A stretch of 7,214 nucleotides of DNA from Ruminococcaceae bacterium UBA1772 (GTDB taxonomy: Bacteria; Bacillota; Clostridia; Oscillospirales; Acutalibacteraceae): NCBI GenBank assembly GCA_002314645.1, contig DCGS01000094.1:2963-10176 (forward strand), given 5' to 3'. This document shows, in pieces, positions 5,474 through 7,214 of this stretch. How positions within the stretch are numbered: the stretch's first letter is position 1; every line of letters starts with the position of its first letter. Made by a program: the position numbers and the translations under genes. Under the pieces are notes generated by a model that was not told the origin of the DNA, searched no databases, and saw only the letters and a list, made by a program, of their open reading frames with translations.

Positions 5474-5510
5474 CAAAGTGGTTAAATTTTAATCTAATGG
5501 AGGTTTTATT

Positions 5511-5948
5511 ATGTTAGGTAGAAATTATTTATCACTCTATGACCCATTCCGTGAAATGGACAATTTCTTCGGAGGCTTTTGGAACACCCCATTCTTCGGC
5601 AGCACTGGAAATGATCTTGCTGGATTCGGCACAGACATAACAGACGAAGGAGACTCATATAAGCTTACTGCCGATCTTCCTGGTTTTTCTAAGGAAGATA
5701 TTAAAATAGATATTGATGACAACACCCTCACTCTTACAGCAGAGCGTCATTCTGAACATGAGGATGAGAAATTAAAGGGCAAATACATTCGTTGCGAACG
5801 TTCATATGGTTGCTACACTCGTTCATTCAGCCTTAACGGCATTAACCAAGACAAGATTGAAGCCGCATATGACAACGGAGTTTTAACTCTTACTCTTCCA
5901 AAGGAAGAAGAAAAAACTCCAACCAATAGGCGACTTGAAATTAAATAA
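5511..5948 (+). CDS. hsp20: Hsp20/alpha-crystallin small heat-shock protein (Hsp18-like)
   Basis: A 145-residue cytosolic, ATP-independent chaperone that binds unfolding proteins and holds them for refolding by DnaK/ClpB-type systems. An N-terminal arm rich in Phe and Gly (about 1-40, e.g. DPFREMDNFFGGFW at 11-24) precedes the alpha-crystallin domain at about 41-131, which contains LTADLPGFSKEDI (52-64) and the hallmark GVLTLTLPK (123-131). The C-terminal tail ends in a Leu-Glu-Ile (142-144), the I/L-x-I/L motif used for oligomer assembly. Length and layout match clostridial Hsp18. The start at 5511 has GGAGG 7 nt upstream. It is monocistronic, divergent from murL, and preceded by a CIRCE element, so HrcA control is likely. 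The palindromic element begins at the base after its stop codon and supplies its probable terminator. Confidence 0.95.
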   Translation: MLGRNYLSLYDPFREMDNFFGGFWNTPFFGSTGNDLAGFGTDITDEGDSYKLTADLPGFSKEDIKIDIDDNTLTLTAERHSEHEDEKLKGKYIRCERSYGCYTRSFSLNGINQDKIEAAYDNGVLTLTLPKEEEKTPTNRRLEIK

Positions 5949-6031
5949 TTGGGGACGGTCCTTTTTTCGTGCATTTTTGCATCATTTAGGGACAGACCTC
6001 AAACTTAAAAATAGCATTCAATTTCCTCTCA

Positions 6032-6055
6032 TTTTCCTTTTAAACAAAAGGAAAA
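6032..6055. repeat. Perfect 10-bp hairpin inside the palindromic element
   Basis: TTTTCCTTTT (6032-6041) pairs with AAAAGGAAAA (6046-6055) around an AAAC loop. It has low GC and no T-tract beyond the stem, so it is not a convincing terminator. It is probably part of the element's folded structure. Confidence 0.6.
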
Positions 6056-6083
6056 CCCAATTTAAATAATTCCCAAAAATGCA

Positions 6084-6126
6084 AAAAGAACGGGTGGCTT
6101 TCGGGCCATCCGTTCTTTTGTTTTTT
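6084..6126. terminator. Intrinsic terminator inside the element, serving hsp20 and possibly the lipase
   Basis: A 15-bp stem (6084-6098 with 6105-6119, one G-U pair in the plus-strand RNA) closes a TTTCGG loop and is followed by TTTTGTTTTTT at 6116-6126. On the minus strand the A-rich bases at 6076-6087 give a weaker T-tract, so it could also act on the convergent lipase transcript. It lies about 135 bp after the hsp20 stop. Confidence 0.85.
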
Positions 6127-6188
6127 CTCTTAGAGGTCTGTCCCCAAATAGTGCATTTTTGCACGAAAAAAGAACCGTCCCCAACCAG

Positions 6189-7214
6189 TTAGTCTTCAGG
6201 CAAGTTTTCAAGAATGTTCAAGAAATTCTTGTAGAAGTTTGTTACGTAGTAAGGTGTAACAGCTGCACGAACTGAACCACCAACAACGTCCATATGGTCA
6301 CCCTGGTAAACAGGCATTACGTTCCAAATGCCCTTCTTTGCAACACAGTGGTTGTCATAGAAGTATTCAAATGGCTCGTCACATGGGTGAAGAGCAGATG
6401 CTGTATTTGAGCATCCATCTGACTCAAGCCATGAATCGTCGAGTTCCTCGCCAATTGACTTGTCATATCTTGCCTTACCAACAAGGTTACCTGTAAGCCA
6501 GAAAGGAACGAAAGAAGAAGCCTTCATTCTCTGGTTTCCATTAGGTGTAGCCATTGAGTTGCTTGTTGAAATTGAGAAAAGATATGTGTCCTTGTTAGCT
6601 TCGAAAACCTTGTTAAGATCTCTTGCACCAGCAAGTGAAAGGTCATAGTAAAGGTTGTCCTTTGAAACCATTGCTTTGATCATTCTGTCGACTCTAAGCA
6701 TGTTAGCTACAGAATAACCATCCTTTGGATTCTTTGTAATGCCCCATTGGTCAAGAGACATATCATAAATTTTATTAGCAGGTGTATTATCCATAATACC
6801 TGCAAGACCAACGAAAGTAAGAGCCTTAAGAATTGGAAGAAGAGGTCCAATTGCAGTAATAACTGTTGTACCATTGTGAGGTCCAGCAATTGTTGTAACG
6901 CTCTTTACCCAGTCACCATGTCCACCTTCAAAGAATGGTGAAAGTTCTTCCTTAGGAGTAGCTTCTCTTTCTTCAGCACTACCATAAGCTAAAAGCTGTG
7001 AGAACATTCTTACTGTTGCACCACCAAAGCTATGACCTAAAATGTGAAGCTTATTACGTCTTCCCTGTGCGTCGAGCTTACCCCAATCAGGAATAAGAGC
7101 CTTCTCATATGTACGGCCAAATCTTGCATGACCATATTTTTCTGAATGTGCCTTACCATAGTCAACAGTGCCGCCAACTATTTGAGCATAAATTTCACAT
7201 GCACGGTCCCAAGC
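6189..7214 (-). CDS. Triacylglycerol lipase, family I.5 (Geobacillus/Staphylococcus type), C-terminal part (5' end outside window)
   Basis: The frame is open from the window edge to the TAA at 6189-6191, giving 341 residues. The ATG at 7007 is internal, because conserved sequence continues upstream: WDRACEIYA (2-10), VDYGKAHSEKYGHARFGRTY (17-36), then GHSFGGATVR (60-69). Catalytic residues by alignment with Geobacillus L1/P1 lipases as I remember them are Ser62, Asp266 (ESDGCSNT) and His307 (GDHMDVVG). The four zinc ligands of that family (Asp61, His81, His87, Asp238) correspond to Asp3, His23, His29 and Asp186. Other family blocks are TTIAGPHNGTT (107-117), MSLDQWG (152-158) and YDLSLAGA (190-197). 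The elbow is GHSFG, as in staphylococcal lipases, rather than AHSQG. Roughly 60 mature residues and any signal peptide lie beyond the window. Family members are secreted and hydrolyse triglycerides or phospholipids. Confidence 0.9.
   Translation of the reverse strand, partial: AWDRACEIYAQIVGGTVDYGKAHSEKYGHARFGRTYEKALIPDWGKLDAQGRRNKLHILGHSFGGATVRMFSQLLAYGSAEEREATPKEELSPFFEGGHGDWVKSVTTIAGPHNGTTVITAIGPLLPILKALTFVGLAGIMDNTPANKIYDMSLDQWGITKNPKDGYSVANMLRVDRMIKAMVSKDNLYYDLSLAGARDLNKVFEANKDTYLFSISTSNSMATPNGNQRMKASSFVPFWLTGNLVGKARYDKSIGEELDDSWLESDGCSNTASALHPCDEPFEYFYDNHCVAKKGIWNVMPVYQGDHMDVVGGSVRAAVTPYYVTNFYKNFLNILENLPED

Larger units (their letters stand above)
5949..6184. mobile_element. 236-bp palindromic MITE/REP-like element
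   Basis: The ends, 5949-6000 and 6133-6184, are 52-bp inverted repeats with no gaps and about nine mismatches. Five of these come from one short internal block that has the same orientation at both ends. Termini read TTGGGGACGG; the inner ends read GGGACAGACCTC (left) and its complement (right). The interior holds a 10-bp perfect hairpin (6032-6055) and an intrinsic terminator (6084-6126). It contains no credible coding region, so it would be non-autonomous. GGGGACGGTTC-type palindromes recall repeats that I associate with IS200/RAYT-type transposases in Firmicutes, but this is from memory. No target-site duplication is evident. It begins immediately after the hsp20 stop and ends 4 bp from the lipase stop. 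Confidence 0.75.

Noticed and set aside
5445..5503. ROSE-type RNA thermometer in the hsp20 leader
   Set aside because: No U(U/C)GCU-type anti-SD strand is seen and the true SD is not enclosed by a strong stem. Only weak alternative pairing exists.
5949..6188. A small gene or tRNA in the hsp20-lipase spacer
   Set aside because: The space is occupied by the inverted-repeat element and terminator. No open frame with a ribosome site and no cloverleaf were found.
6460..6941. Two small plus-strand and one minus-strand open frames inside the lipase region
   Set aside because: All overlap conserved lipase sequence in the wrong frame and show no independent gene signals.
7005..7007. ATG at 7007 as the start of the lipase
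   Set aside because: The catalytic Ser and family I.5 motifs lie upstream in the same open frame, so the gene continues past the window edge.

Overview
The window looks like chromosomal DNA from a low-to-moderate GC Firmicute, most likely a Clostridia/Lachnospiraceae-type anaerobe. The reasons are strong GGAGG-type ribosome binding sites, AT-rich spacers with intrinsic terminators, a perfect CIRCE heat-shock operator, a class II fructose-bisphosphate aldolase of the clostridial type, and a Geobacillus/Staphylococcus-type (family I.5) lipase. The genus cannot be fixed from sequence alone.

Layout: (1) bases 1-258 are the 3' end of a plus-strand class II fructose-bisphosphate aldolase, closed by a hairpin at 271-303 that can terminate transcription in both directions. 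(2) Bases 316-2281, minus strand, hold two tandem paralogous alpha/beta hydrolases with intact Ser-Asp-His triads, transcribed from a sigma-A-like promoter at 2329-2357 that is surrounded by TGAAC/GTTCA inverted repeats. (3) Bases 2491-5245, minus strand, hold a two-gene overlapping operon that I read as murL followed by murD2, ending in a strong terminator at 2453-2487. (4) Bases 5246-5510 are a divergent control region: the murL promoter with three TATACTA-type half-sites, a perfect CIRCE element, the apparent hsp20 promoter and a 5' leader stem-loop. (5) Bases 5511-5948 encode an Hsp20 small heat-shock protein. (6) Bases 5949-6184 are a 236-bp palindromic MITE/REP-like element with 52-bp near-perfect inverted termini and an intrinsic terminator inside. 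It fills almost the whole space between hsp20 and the next gene. (7) Bases 6189-7214, minus strand, are the 3' part of a secreted-type zinc-binding triacylglycerol lipase that continues beyond the window.

The most interesting content is the murL-murD2 pair. In the route described from Xanthomonas oryzae, MurD2 adds L-glutamate (not D-glutamate) to UDP-MurNAc-L-Ala, and MurL then epimerises the terminal L-Glu to D-Glu in an ATP-dependent reaction. This bypasses glutamate racemase. The MurD-like protein here lacks two lysines that contact substrate in E. coli MurD (Lys319 and Lys348 are replaced by Ile and Arg), while its Mur-ligase ATP site is intact. The partner protein carries many of the sequence blocks I associate with MurL. 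Finding the pair as an overlapping operon in a Firmicute suggests a racemase-independent way to make D-Glu for peptidoglycan in this lineage. The enzyme assignments rest on motif recognition and remembered alignments, not on a database search.
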